Source: Lucifuga dentata
Lineage: Eukaryota > Chordata > Actinopteri > Ophidiiformes > Bythitidae
Length of the DNA: 64,000 bases
Assembly (NCBI GenBank): GCA_014773175.1
Contig: VXCM01005082.1
Location: forward strand, 1 to 64,000
Reading direction: 5' to 3'
Shown: in pieces, positions 25,040-36,570 of the stretch
Numbering within the stretch: position 1 is the first letter of the stretch
Layout: the number at the start of each line of letters is the position of its first letter
Translations under genes and position numbers: made by a program
The notes under the pieces: generated by a model
Told to the model about the DNA's origin: nothing
The model's input: the letters and a program-made list of their open reading frames with translations, nothing else
Database searches by the model: none

Positions 25040-25900
25040 TTACTAGGCAAGTGGCTGAAGCAATAAAGCAACCCCCTCCATCACACTACCACCTCCATGT
25101 CTGACTGTTGCTATGACGATCTTAACCCCTACCATCATACTACCACCTCTATGTCTGACTGTTGCTATGACAATCTTAACCCTCACCATCACTCTATCAC
25201 CTCCATGTCTAACTGTTGCTATGACGATCTTCACCCCACCATCGCGCTACTACCTCCATGTCTGACTGTTGCTATGACGATCTTAACCCCCACCATCATG
25301 CTATCACCTCCATGTCTGACTGTTGCTATGACGATCTTATTGTGGAACGCTGTGTTGATGTAACGAGTCCACGTCTTCCAGAAAGTTCCACTTTCCAGTC
25401 ATCATCCACAGAACATGATCCAGAAGGCCTGAGGGTCATCAGGTGTTTTTGGTAAATGTGAGTCGAGTCTTTATGTTCCTCTTGCTGATTCGTGGTTTTC
25501 ACCTCACAGCTCTCCATGGACTCATTTTAGCCCCGCCTCTTTATTTAGCCCCACCTCTTTCTGATGGTGGCATCATGAACACTGACTTTACCCATGATGA
25601 GCGAGGCCTGCAGCTCCTAGATGTTCTTCTGGGTTCTTTGTGACTTCCTGGATGAGTCATTGATGGTCTTGGAGAAGTTTTGCTCGTTGGGCCTCATGGG
25701 AAGATTCATGGCTGTTCCGTGTTTTCTCCGTGACTCTCTCTGTGGTTTGCTGGAGTCCCAGAGCCTCAGAAATGAGTATGAACCTTTCAGACTGATAGAT
25801 TTCAGTTTCTTCTGGAGTTTCTTTGATCTGGGCATCGTGTGGAGCTTGTTGAGACCTTTTAGCTGCTTCACGTTGCTGAAAGCTTTTATTTAGTGATGTT
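25040..25900 (-). pseudogene. Decayed Tc1-type transposase
   Basis: Reading the minus strand gives Tc1 transposase pieces in the right order: MPRSKKLQ near 25836, RKHGTAMNLP near 25740, then WKVELSGRRG near 25385 and TVRHGGGSVMVG around 25060-25230 (the usual TVKHGGGSVMVWG block that precedes a catalytic residue). Frameshifts and stops break the frame, so no enzyme can be made. The HGGGSVMV block is amplified in a tandem array (25080-25340). Confidence 0.7.
25080..25340. repeat. 54-bp tandem repeat, five copies, inside the Tc1 remnant
   Basis: ATGTCTGACTGTTGCTATGA starts at 25097, 25151, 25205, 25258 and 25312, giving periods of 54, 54, 53 and 54. Fifty-four bases is 18 codons of the minus-strand transposase, so the expansion was first in frame; one unit has lost a base. 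Confidence 0.9.
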
Positions 25901-26087
25901 TAGATTCAGCAGGCTGCAAGAATCAAGCCTGCTGTGTCCAGTCTACTTCAACCAATTATCTAATCAATTTAGTTACTTGGTTTAGTAACTAAGGGAGCGA
26001 TTACTTTATCACATGGTGATATAGATATTGGAGAAATGTTTTCCTTTAATAAAGGAAATGGTCATTTAAAAACTGTGTTTTTTCAGG

Positions 26088-26091
<4 letters not shown>

Positions 26092-26154
<63 letters not shown>

Positions 26155-26170
26155 NGTGTGTGTGTGTGTT
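26092..26170. repeat. (GT)n microsatellite with N
   Basis: About 78 bases of GT with N at 26155; real length unknown. It abuts the GTTACGACCC end of the next element. Confidence 0.9.
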
Positions 26171-28214
26171 ACGACCCGGCCTAGGGGAACCGGGCGTAAC
26201 ATAAGGTCAAAGTTTCCCCACACAAACCCGCTCCCAAGGAAGGCCCAAAACAAAGTTATTTCATGCCAGCTGAAAGCAGTATTTGTTTGCTTCAGGGTGA
26301 GAACAGCCAAAATAACAAACAAAACCAACTAACAGCCCTAAAACTTCCCGAAACCAACATAATAATGAAAATAAAATACACAGGACTAACCAGAGGGCTG
26401 TACCACGAAGCGAGATTCGTGGGTTAGCGAGGTATGTTGAGCCTAAAGCCAGGATTTTCAGTACCACAAAGGCTCTCTTTTAACCTGGCTGGATCACTAT
26501 GGCAACTGATGCTGCAGACATAACCTGGTTGGGACCAGGTTATGTTGAGAGTTTTGGCTTGAAATCGACTAAAAAGCACCACCCTTTCACTAATCAACTC
26601 TTTTGGAAATGGTGTCACCATTCTTTTTGGGTGCAAGAATTGTGCAAGGTTCACTTCAGAGAGAGAGAGAGTTTAGAGACAGAATGTTGGAGATATATAT
26701 ATAATATGTACCTGTATATGCGTTGTATATATATGCATTTTTTATATATATGCGTTTTTTATATATTTTATATATATATATATATGTGTTACATACATAT
26801 ATAAAACACAACGTGATGCATAAAACATTATATATAGTTTTACAGTTTGCGCTACTGTAAGTGCACGGCTCCAGTTCAGCTCGACAAGTTTTCATAATGT
26901 ATTCCCTCAGCTGAGAATCTGAAGCATATATGTTTGTGGTGTTCCTGGCCATTTGCCCACACTTGCTATAATAGAAGCCTTCTATAAAATCACAGGTAAC
27001 ATACATTCATAGTTCACTATATTATGAATCAGTATGACGTTTACATAGTATATTATATTATTAATCACTATAACTTTAGCCTACGGTATACAGCTAATAG
27101 AAAGCCGATTAAAAATGGATTAGTTGACACTAATGAAATTAATTTCAGTTTGATTTGGTAAAAACTAGTGATTGTTATGTATCCTACATGGACAGTGTCA
27201 GACCTAAACACAGTTCTTAGTATAATATTTAAATCTGCTGCATCAGGTTTAAAGTGTCAGAGCTGTAGAATGTGCAGCATCACGTTAGGAATAAACGGTG
27301 GCATTGAGATGCATTGAGTGGTAAATTACAGAAAACTTACGCATAAACTATCAGCAACTTTCTGCTAGCATTCCTCCCTAGCCTTATTTGCAGCAATGTG
27401 TTGCTGTTAGCAGTTATGATGTGTTTGAAATCTTCATAGCGCTGCATGATAACTTTGCTCCTCCTAACTGAAATAAACAGCTCTGATTGGTCCATTTTGT
27501 CCAGTAGGAGAGGTAAATGATGGCCGATACGCCCCCTTTATGGGAACGTGCACAGAGCTTGATGAGGAAAGCCTGGGTTGACAAAGACGGTTGATAACCA
27601 TCGTCGTGGTACCTGTTATCTCTGACTGGAGTTTTAGGCTTTGTGGAGCAGCTAAGGCAAAGAAACCCTGGATCTGATGAACGTGCTTCGTGGTACAGAT
27701 CTCTGGTCTCCTAATCCACAGCAGAAGAAAAGAACGTGCACAAAATAAAATAGCTTCTCACCCAAATTGCTCCTGTGAAGTGCTATTTACAGATATATAC
27801 AAACAATCAGAGTTAGAATGACAAAAAACACAGAACGATCAAACAGAACAGAACAGCTAGCATGACAGTTCCAGTTAGCAGAAGAACAAAATAGCCAGCA
27901 CTACAGTCCGAATGGACAGAAAAACAGAATGACACAAGCACAGACTCACAGCGGCATTTGCTGGGAGCAGCCAAGGCAGGAAACCCCGACCCGAAAGCTA
28001 GCTGTCAGCTGGGCTGTTTGAGTCCCAGGGCGATCTGCACCAGCCAGTCAATGTACGCATCCACAGATCCACAAATCCACAATCCACAAACGCACAGGCA
28101 TAGCCTGCTACAGGCCAGTGAGAGAGAGAGAGAGAGAGACCAAAACGAGAGGCAAAAACACACAAACACAACCGTACAAACAAATATAACCAAATATGAC
28201 CACAGGGTCGTAAC
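26168..28214. mobile_element. Element with GTTACGACCC inverted ends, possibly a solo LTR, interrupted
   Basis: GTTACGACCC at 26168-26177 is the exact reverse complement of GGGTCGTAAC at 28205-28214. Between them lies a second inverted-repeat element (26389-27707); without it the host is about 730 bases. The minus-strand reading starts near TTACGACCCTGTGG and has TGTATATATCTG, which would suit an LTR promoter, so a solo LTR on the minus strand is possible. Both ends touch microsatellites, hiding any target duplication. Confidence 0.5.
26389..27707. mobile_element. Nested DNA transposon with ACCAGAG..CTGTACCACGAAGC ends
   Basis: Left end ACCAGAGGGCTGTACCACGA (26389) and right end reverse complement ACCAGAGATCTGTACCACGA (to 27707) match in 22 or more bases. 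Internal AT-rich hairpin-like sequence at 26690-26800 (TATATATG repeats). No transposase frame seen. Superfamily uncertain; the ends recall Harbinger-type fish repeats. Confidence 0.6.

Positions 28215-28281
<67 letters not shown>
28215..28281. repeat. (TAGA)n microsatellite
   Basis: About 16 TAGA/GATA units directly next to the GGGTCGTAAC element end. Confidence 0.95.
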
Positions 28282-28282
<1 letters not shown>

Positions 28283-29056
28283 GTCATTATGTATTGGGTT
28301 GAAGATCTGACAAAATTAAATGTGACAAATATGCAAAAACAGAAGAAATCAGGAGGGAGCAAATCCTTTTTCATGGCTCTGTAAGCTGCCACTATCTCAC
28401 TGTAGCTCACATAAAGATAGATCACTTCTCAGTAGTACGAGCACTTTGCAGTAAGAAGAGCATGTGTAACTTTATGTAAATTAGAACCAAATCCTCCACC
28501 CTGAAGGCAGGTAAGAAGGTAAAGAAGCAGCTCCTGAGTTTAGGTGTTGCAGCTCCGCTTCACAACGTCTACGGTATGAACCCAGAGCGTCTATAATGGC
28601 CACACAGCCTGCAGCATGACAGCAAAGATCCACTGTAAAACACATTAACATAAACATAAAAGCAGCTGCTGCTGATGGACCGTGCATTTATGAGCCCATT
28701 TAGTTGTTTAAGGGTGTTTTCTCTTGTATTACCACAGATAAGGCCACGTGTACACAAAGCTGTGCGCATTAAAATATTTCCAGAAGCTACAGTACACCAC
28801 TGCTCTGACATAAACCATAAGGAACAGCTTTTTAGGTTCAGTCCCACAGAATTCAAGTGAATGACTCAACAGTGAAAAATGGCTAAACAGCGCCCTCTAC
28901 AGGAGTTAGGCCACAGTTTACACAGTGGAAATGTGTTCGAAGCAGGTGAATAAGAAGCAGATTCACCTCATTAAAAACAAAGGAAGTGTGTGCTCTTGTG
29001 AAATTGTCCTGTAATTCTGTTGGCCAGTAATTCCTATGACAGTTTTAGATGAGATC

Positions 29057-29624
29057 GTAAAGGACCATACTGGCGATTGTGCATGTTTGAGCCCAATATA
29101 TACAACCTGCATACGTGTTACATTGCTGACAACCAATGTCCGAAACGTAAAACCATATTTTAGTTTTCCTGTTAGTTTCCAAATCCCCTTATCTTTCAAA
29201 GTCAAATGTTCAGGTGATACACACACCTTAAAATTCAGTGTTTCACTTGCTAATGTCTGAATGAATGGAGAAGGGATGGTCATTTTTAGTTTCTCAGTAA
29301 AAGCCGTCTTCTCCTAGGACTGTAGTTCCTTGCAGAGACAAATATTGTCTTCTGTGCAGCTCCATGTTGGATTGGTTAAATAAAGTTACTTTGAGCTGAA
29401 TAGCTAATAAAGTGATTGCTGTGATGGATTATTTATCTCAAGCACATGCTAAGTCTGTATAGTTTGACTTTAATAGTGTACTGAAATAAATTTAAACCAA
29501 TGACAGTCTGAAAAGTTGGAAAAACATTCTAAAGTTTACCACTGAAGTAGTATATTTTGGGTAATGATTATGGGAGTTGTATATATTGGGCTCACATGCA
29601 CAATCGCCGGTATGGTCCTTTTAA
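29057..29624. mobile_element. TTAA-type element, sister family, copy K
   Basis: Starts GTAA|AGGACCATACTGGCGATTG and ends CAATCGCCGGTATGGTCCTT|TTAA. The left TTAA has become GTAA. Uninterrupted copy that allows the nested insert in copy B to be delimited. Confidence 0.75.
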
Positions 29625-30572
29625 AGACACATACCTGTAAGAGGATACCTCAGACACAGTTTGGGCCATCATTCTAATAAACTGCAGGTAACCATAACAA
29701 CAGTTGTCTGTTTATATCTCCATTACTCAGTAAATCTCACTGGTACAAAGCCAAAATAAAATCCCTCTTTATTTTCATTTTGCAGAACTCTTCATTGTGG
29801 ATGTCACTTATCACTTAATGTTAGTACTTAGTATTTTTAATGTATAATGTGTTATGAGCACAGATACACACATTCAATTTAAACATTAATAGCAACACTT
29901 TAAGTTCTTACTGTTTTTAATTCTATTTTATTTAGTGTAGCGTCGGTGTTTCTGTCTTTACCTTCCTCATTATGTGTGTCTTGTAATTACAGTTGCAACA
30001 CTGAAATTTCCCCCTGGAGATTAATAAAGTACTACTCTACACAGTTTATTATCAGTTTATTATCAGACGTTGCACGGTTGATCGGCCATGCCACGTCTAC
30101 TCCTCGGATCGTGTCATGGAGGCGTTACCTTTTAGTTTTTGGCACGTGTTTAGGCCTATTCACATTTTTTCTGACAGCGTTTTGTAATCTAATGTAAGTA
30201 TGTTGGGTTTCCATGTATTACTGCTAACTGGTATTCAACTTCAAATCATGTCCTACATGTCTTACATTGATTCAGGTGTACATTTATAAGCTGTAAGTTC
30301 TGTGTTGTGAGGAAAACACCTCACAGTGAAAGGAGATGACGGCGTCAGCGTTTCAGAATATTCCTGCTGACTCTTCTGAAAACAGCTCCACTCCTGAAGG
30401 TTTGACATTTGAAACCTGAAGTGATGTGTTAAAAGCCTGATTGAATTGCATCCTTTATTTTCTGTCTCCCTCCCTGTCTAACTTTCTATCTTTCCAATCT
30501 GTCTCCTCTCTGTTGAACACTTTCCTCTTTTCTTGCCTGTTTTGCTTGCGTGTCCCTGTCCTTGCCGGTCAG

Positions 30573-30777
30573 ATGTCACGGGGGGTTCAGGCCTGGGTAC
30601 CGGCGCCATCGTCGGCATTCTCATCGTTGTCTTTTTCCTGCTGTTGGTGGGCGTGGACGTCACCTGCTACTTCCTCAACAAGTGCGGCCTCCTCATGTGC
30701 ATCGCTGTTAACGTCTGTGGGAAGGCTGGTCCCGGGGACAAGAGTAAGGACATTGAGGAGGGCAAGGCTGCATTCAC
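30573..30777 (+). CDS. ncam1: NCAM1 transmembrane and juxtamembrane exon
   Basis: Encodes the membrane anchor: a short Gly-rich lead (DVTGGSGLGTG), one hydrophobic helix of about 22 residues starting AIVGILIVVFF, then the juxtamembrane stretch CYFLNKCGLLMCIAVNVCGK, and the acidic end DIEEGKAAF. The four cysteines at the inner membrane face match the palmitoylation cluster known from mammalian NCAM140/180, which directs the protein to lipid rafts. The acceptor is ccttgccggtcag at 30572 and the donor AC|GTGAGT at 30778. Phase 1 in, phase 2 out, consistent with both neighbours. The preceding intron is 21.4 kb. Sequence identity to NCAM1 rather than NCAM2 is strong here. Confidence 0.96.
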
Positions 30778-33700
30778 GTGAGTTAACTTTACCTTAGGCT
30801 CTTTACAGCAGACTCACCTGGGACGTTCTGCAACATTTTGAGACACCAAACAGAAAATACTGTCAAACATGAACTTTTTTTTTTTTTTTTTTTTTTNTTT
30901 TTTTTTTTTTTTTTACTGTGCATTTTTCCTATTGTGCTTTTATTTTGTAAAGATGGGCGGCAGGGGAATCAGTCATGGTTTCTTATCTAAGTATTTACAT
31001 ACATGGAGCATGTTATGAAGAGGTCCTGCCTTGGCTAAGAATGGAATCTGGGTAAACTGCTGGGAAGGCCGCCATGCTCACCACTGTACCACAATGCTAA
31101 CACGTTTACAGTGACGGATAAACGATGGTGGCAAGCTAAGACAAAGCGCCATCTGTAGGAAACATGTTTTGACCTTAAACCTGCTGAAAACGTTAGCTAG
31201 CAGCAGGTTTAACTTAAAATGCTCACCTAGGAGGGGGGTGAAATGTTTATGTGGTGAACTAAAACAAAGCACCTAGTATAGGAATCGTGTATGTACCTTA
31301 AACCTGCTGCTACGATTAGCTAGTGGAGTGTTTTAGTTTAGTTGCTAACATCAGCTACTGGAGTGTTTTAGCTTAAACCTGCTGCTAACATTAGCTCTGG
31401 AGTGTTTTAGCTTAAACCCGTTGCTAACATTAGCTAGTGGAGTGTTTTAGCTAAAACCTGCTGCTAACATTAGTTAGTGGAGTGTTTTAGCTTAAACCTG
31501 CTGCTAACATTAGCTAGTGGAGTGTTTTAGCTAAAATTTGTTGCTAACATTAGCTAGTGGAGTGTTTTAGCTAAAACCTGCTGCTAACATTAGCTAGCGG
31601 AGAGTTTTAGCTTAAACCTGTTGCTATTAAATAAGCTAAGCATTAGTTTAAGCTAAACCTGTCATTTTATATCTGTTACTAACATTAGCTAGTGGAGTGT
31701 TTTAGTTAAAATCTGTTGCTAACATTAGCTAGTGGAGTTTTTTTTTTTTTTTNTTTTTTTTTTTTTTAGCTTAAACATGTTGCTAACATTAGCTAGTGGT
31801 GTGTTTTAGCTTAAATCTGCTACTAACATTAGCTAGTGGAGTGTTTTAGCTAAAACCTGCTGCTAACATTAGCTAGCAGAGAGTTTTAGCTTAAACCTGT
31901 TGCTATTAAATAAGCTAAGCATTAGTTTAAGCTAAACCTGTCGTTTTATATCTGTTACTAACATTAGCTAGTGGAGTGTTTTAGTTAAAATCTGTTGCTA
32001 ACATTAGCTAGTGGAGTTTTTTTTTTTTTTAGCTTAAACATGTTGCTAACATTAGCTAGTGGTGTGTTTTAGCTTAAATCTGCTACTAACATTAGCTAGT
32101 GGAGTGTTTTAGCTAAAACCTGCTGCTAACATTAGCTAGCAGAGAGTTTTAGCTTAAACCTGTTGCTATTAAATAAGCTAAGCATTAGTTTAAGCTAAAC
32201 CTGTCGTTTTATACCTGTTACTAACATTAGCTAGTGGAGTGTTTTAGCTTAAACCTATTGCTAACATTAGCTAGTGGAGCGTTTTAGTTTAAGCCTGCTG
32301 CTAACATTAGCTAGTAGAGTGCTAAATCTGAAGCTGCTGCTAACATTAGCCAGCGGAGTCTTTTAGCTTGACTTGGCCATGCAGGGCTGCATGCTGATGT
32401 CAAAGATGATGAAGCATTTCACTTTACTGGAGTCTTTAGCAGCAACTTTTTCTCCTCACGCTTTGCAAATTGGATATCCATTTTCATTCAGCAAATGCTC
32501 CACACTGCCTATTTAATTTGCTTTTTCACTGAATTAATGGGTTTTAGTAGCTATGTACTGTATATTTCCTTCAGTGAGAGTGATGCTTTCAAAAAGGGGG
32601 TAAAAGGATGGAAAAAATTATGTCCTTCTTCACAGCCTACTATCCTCATACTTCATAGTTATGTTGGTTTGATATCGCTTTGCATAGGTGTAGCTTTAGT
32701 TATGGACGGGAGGGACGTGTACCTACCTGTGTCAAGGTGTTGCCAAATTGTCCTTACAGCCGTCAGTTAGGGATTGTTGAGAAAGTGCAGTTTAAAAAGT
32801 GTGAGCTCAGTGTGCTTTGCATCTCTGTGCTGACTTGGAGTGTCTGTTGACTGTGAATAAGATGCTTTTTGGGAGTTATATTGGAGCCCTTCATGGTACA
32901 TTTATACTTTTGTTACTTTTTTACTTTTATTTCTCACTTTGTACTTGAAATAATCCATCGGTGACGTCGGCGCCAGTCAGTCCTCATATTACAAACTCTA
33001 GCAGGTGATAGTTTGAACCTGCACAATGTGAACGTGCTCTTGCTGAGAATCTCTGATGTTTGACGTCAGCTGTGTTAAATGAAAGACTCAGAAAGTTTCA
33101 CAGGGACGATTACAGCTGCTGATTTTTCACCTCTTGATTAAAACAGAGAGGCACATTACTGATTATCCTTCATTTATTTTCTTTTAACATTGACGTGACA
33201 AAGAAAAAGGCACAGAGCAAGTCACACACACACAATTCTTCTGGCTAAAATGTCTCTACTAAGGTTCAGAACAAACTTATGCCCTTGACATGCACGACAT
33301 CATGAAGAATAAAGTATTTAGCACCGTATTTAACAGCTTGACCTTGCTGATGTCTAATCATGCGGTAATAAATCGTGTTTGATGAAACGGCTTTTAATTC
33401 CGTTGAATATATTAAAGTCTCTCATCGTTCCAGCTTCTTCATCTTCATAATGCAGCACCAGAAAGAATATTTCCACCAGACAGGCTCACAAGTTCAAAGC
33501 AAAGTCAAAAACGTTGTGGGGAACCAGTGGATGAGTGGAGCTGAATGCCATTTACTCTTACACACTGTGACCTATCAGTCAAAAAGTCCACTATCCAGCC
33601 AATTCTGACTTTTTACATGAACACATTTGTTGAGAATGAATGGTAATATTTGTAAATGTGATATTTCTAACGGCACTGCAAACCCCGACTTTGCACAGAC

Positions 33701-33867
33701 ATGCACTTTAATCATAAGAAGAGAGCAAGGAATGATGATAATACTCTTCCTCCCAGAGGAGAGCTGGAATCAAAGCCTGCAGGTGCATGCTGGGATGCTG
33801 AAGGATGATGAAATGCTGGACTGACACAGTGAAAAAGTACATTTCATCTGTTGCCCTCTCCTTACAG
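30778..33867 (+). other. ncam1: NCAM1 intron holding a minisatellite
   Basis: Contains a T run with N at 30897, the 31300-32360 minisatellite, and about 1.5 kb (32365-33867) in which I see no gene or named repeat. Confidence 0.8.
31300..32360. repeat. 40-bp minisatellite with ~270-bp higher-order repeat
   Basis: About 25 units of ACATTAGCTAGTGGAGTGTT plus TTAGCTTAAACCTGCTGCTA. A variant unit TTGCTATTAAATAAGCTAAG recurs at 31621, 31900 and 32163, marking near-identical blocks of 279 and 263 bases; they differ mainly by the length of a T run (31738-31767 with N, versus 32018-32030). Confidence 0.9.
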
Positions 33868-33984
33868 GAAAGATGAATCTAAGGAGCCCATAGTTGAGGT
33901 GAGAACAGAGGAGGAACATACCCCAAACCAAGAAGGAGTGGGTCCCGCTGAGCCCAACGAGACCACCCCTTTGACAGAACCTGA
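33868..33984 (+). CDS. ncam1: NCAM1 cytoplasmic exon (common to 140 and 180 forms)
   Basis: Encodes 39 residues of acidic cytoplasmic tail: [16 protein letters not shown], then [22 protein letters not shown]. This is nearly the same as the mammalian NCAM1 tail just after the transmembrane exon. Acceptor ctctccttacag at 33867, donor GA|GTGAGT at 33985. It ends with GA and needs one more base. Joining to 37047 gives GAG (Glu); skipping to 42919 gives GAT (Asp). Both are open, so inclusion or skipping of the long exon is frame-neutral, as expected for the NCAM180/NCAM140 choice. Confidence 0.95.
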
Positions 33985-34232
33985 GTGAGTATGGATCAGG
34001 AATACTTTCCCAACAAGGCCGATCTGCTCAGCATCTGTATAGATAGAAGAATGAAGGTACTCCAGACGCATCCAGTTTCAAATGCGGACTAATATGCCCT
34101 GTACAGTGTGTTTAACACCAGATACAAGACATCAGTTCAATGCTCACTACATCCCACCATGTTCACAAGACCGCGCTTTACAATATGCATGACTGCTAAC
34201 AGCAGCGATGCAGCGTGTCCAATCCCAGTCAC

Positions 34233-34814
34233 TTAAAGGACCATACCATCCATTTTGCATGTTTGAGTCTAATATATTCAATTTTCATACACGTAACGTT
34301 ACTGACAATCATTTCCCCAAGGATAAAATTGGAATGGTAAATTAAAAATGTTTTTCCTACCTTCCAGACCTCCATTGGTTTCAGTTCATTCTGCTATTAA
34401 AATCAACTTGTTGATACTGTAAACGTTCTTGGGATAGGTAATCCATCATCACCAACAAGACGTGTATTCAGGTTTTTTTAGAAGTTATGTAATTTTAGTG
34501 TTTAAGCTCAATAAAAAGCGTGGAGTGAATGTATGCCTCCACCGGGGAATATAGTCCCAAAAGAAGACCTGCGTTTATGGAAAAATTTAAAGGACCGTGA
34601 CTTCATAAGGCTGTGTAACTATTAGCAGGAGAAACATGGATTTTTAAGGTGGGTGTATCACTTGAATATTTGATTTTGAAAGATTAAGAGATTTAGCAAA
34701 ATATCAGGAAAGCTGAAATACGGTTTTATCCTTTGGGAAATGATTGTCAGTAACGTTACATGAATGAAAACTGAATATATTAGACTCATGCAAAAAGGGT
34801 GGTATGGTCCTTAA
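34233..34814. mobile_element. TTAA-flanked miniature element, copy F
   Basis: Reverse orientation relative to copy C. TTAA|AGGACCATACCATCC to GGTATGGTCC|TTAA (one T lost). Lies in the intron after the 33868-33984 exon. Confidence 0.8.
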
Positions 34815-35433
34815 ATATTAAATATCAACCAATATGACCAACACCTGTGGAATGTCACTGGAACAGAGGTGTTTAAAGTTTTTACTTATCATTATTGAAA
34901 CTGCTAATTTAACTGCTGCTGATTTACTCCTCTGCTGCACAGTTGATCTACTCGCTGTGTGAGGGAAAAAGTTCTTATTGTCGTAAGCCTACAGTAAAAT
35001 CATTCTGTAGATAGTAACACGTCAGTAGTTTACATTTTAGAACAAACTAAAGGCTGCAGTGTGCTTCATCTGACCCAGCACATCCTGCGTGGTTATACTT
35101 TTTCAGAATGTTCACACTGGAAGTGGGGGGGAGGGGGGTAATCTCAACACAGTTAATCATATTAACAAGGGTAAAGGCACAGACTTTAAAGTTAGGAGAG
35201 GGGAGGGGTTATTAACAGGACATTTTTAGTTTTCAGCGTGTTTTTGTGATCTCCACTTACGTCCCAGTTTATGGACATATAAGTTGTATTTCCTCCGGCA
35301 CAGTGAGCGTGACGGAGAATTTAAAACCCTCCCCTGCTCCCCTTCACACCTCAGCACACCTGTCCTATTGCTGCATGGAGTGGGCACGCCTGGTGGAGTG
35401 GCAGAGTCAGAAATGTACAAATTTAGTTGCACA

Positions 35434-36568
35434 CAGAGGTGTGTACAGTAGCCAGAAACTGTACTCAAAAGTACTGTTACTTTATGATAATAGTGACTCA
35501 AGTATGAGTAAGAGTAGTCACCAAAATAATGACCTGAGTGAGAAAATATCTATTAAAAAAATTACTTGAGTAGTGAGTAACTTTGATCAAGCTTATTCTT
35601 TAGAATAATCAACAAGCTATAAAGGCTCATCTGAGGAAAAATATGCAAAGTAGCCACATGTAGCTTCTAATACAATCCAAATCATATCATATAAAGAAAC
35701 AGTAGACAGTAATAAATCAGATATTTACCACATAACAAATCATGACAATTCTCCTGGCCCCAAGACAGTTAGCTAGGTTAGCTTCATGAATTTACTCAGA
35801 ATAGAACAGGAAAACTTGAGTTAGCATTAGCAGCAGCAGCTAGTTAAGACAGTTAGCTAGGTTAGCTTCACAAATATACTCACAATAGGACAGGAGAACT
35901 TGAGTTAGCATTAGCAGCAGCAGCAGCTAGTTAAGACAGTTAGCTAGGTTAGCTTCATGAATTTACTCAGAATAGAACAGGAAAACCTGAGTTAGCATTA
36001 GCAGCAGCAGCTAGTTAAGTAGCTAACGTTGTAGCTTACTGCCACATTTCCCCAAGTTCCATGTGGATTCTTAGAAGCTGAAATGTCGCATTTTTAGCGA
36101 CAAAGACGGCAGAGTGAGAAAAATCGTGTTTGCTTAGTTGAAGTTCATTTTAATTAATATTATAATATTATATTTAATTAATATTATATTTTAATTATTA
36201 AGGCCACTATCAACTCTTAATGAGCCCAATGCCATGGCAACCCATCGTTGTCATGGAGATGACGGGACGCTGAATGTGATTGGACCAAACCAAAGCAGCA
36301 GACATTCTGCTGTTCACAGCAGAGAAAGCGAGAATTTTGACTCGTTGCGTCGGAGTGATGTCTAACGGATAATACAAATAAAACAGTAACGCAAAGAATG
36401 CGACCAAATGTAACGGAGTAAAAGTACATTTTTATCTTCATAAATATACTCAAGTATGAGGTCAAAAATATCCTGGAATAAAACTACTCAGTAAAGTACA
36501 ATTTTGTGAAAAAAGTTACTAAAGTAAATGGAACGGAGTAAATGGAACACTGTTACTACACATCTCTG
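35434..36568. mobile_element. hAT-like element with CAGAGGTGTGTA ends
   Basis: Begins CAGAGGTGTGTAC and ends TACTACACATCTCTG. Subterminal ACTCAAAAGTACTGTTACTT/AAGTAACTTTGATC sequences are shared with the opposite-orientation copy at 50888-52617. The 8-base flanks GTTGCACA and GTCGCGCG differ only at CpG sites. Contains three 84-87 bp tandem units (35764-36020). Confidence 0.7.
35764..36020. repeat. ~86-bp tandem repeat, three copies, inside the hAT-like element
   Basis: GACAGTTAGCTAGGTTAGCT starts at 35764, 35848 and 35935; each unit ends in CAGCAGCAGC(CAGC)TAGTTAA. The related element at 50888-52617 has about two units (52030-52205). Confidence 0.85.
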
Positions 36569-36570
36569 GT

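Larger units (their letters stand above)
9216..30572 (+). other. ncam1: NCAM1 intron of 21.4 kb, repeat-filled
   Basis: The intron between the FnIII-2 and transmembrane exons. It holds the D and E copies of the TTAA element, an RTE-like LINE (10134-11348), a GA/CT palindrome (11585-11773), a Tc1 remnant, a nested pair of inverted-repeat elements (26168-28214) and K (29057-29624). In NCAM1 the GPI-anchor exon is expected here. I read the stretch for a phase-1 exon ending in a short hydrophobic tail and did not find one. The parts 13500-15100, 16000-18100, 18550-22050 and 22650-25000 show only diffuse repeat remnants and no coding sequence I can support. Confidence 0.8.

Noticed and set aside
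25097..25363. Repeat protein MSDCCYDDLNP (plus strand)
   Set aside because: The tandem array is better explained as expansion of minus-strand Tc1 transposase sequence; the plus frame breaks at the 53-base unit and has no start or splice context.
28205..28281. CRISPR-like regular array
   Set aside because: It is a 4-base microsatellite without spacers; the window is vertebrate-like nuclear DNA.
28005..28425. Open frames rich in SLSLSL and YLSIYLSI
   Set aside because: Come from GA/CT and TAGA simple repeats.
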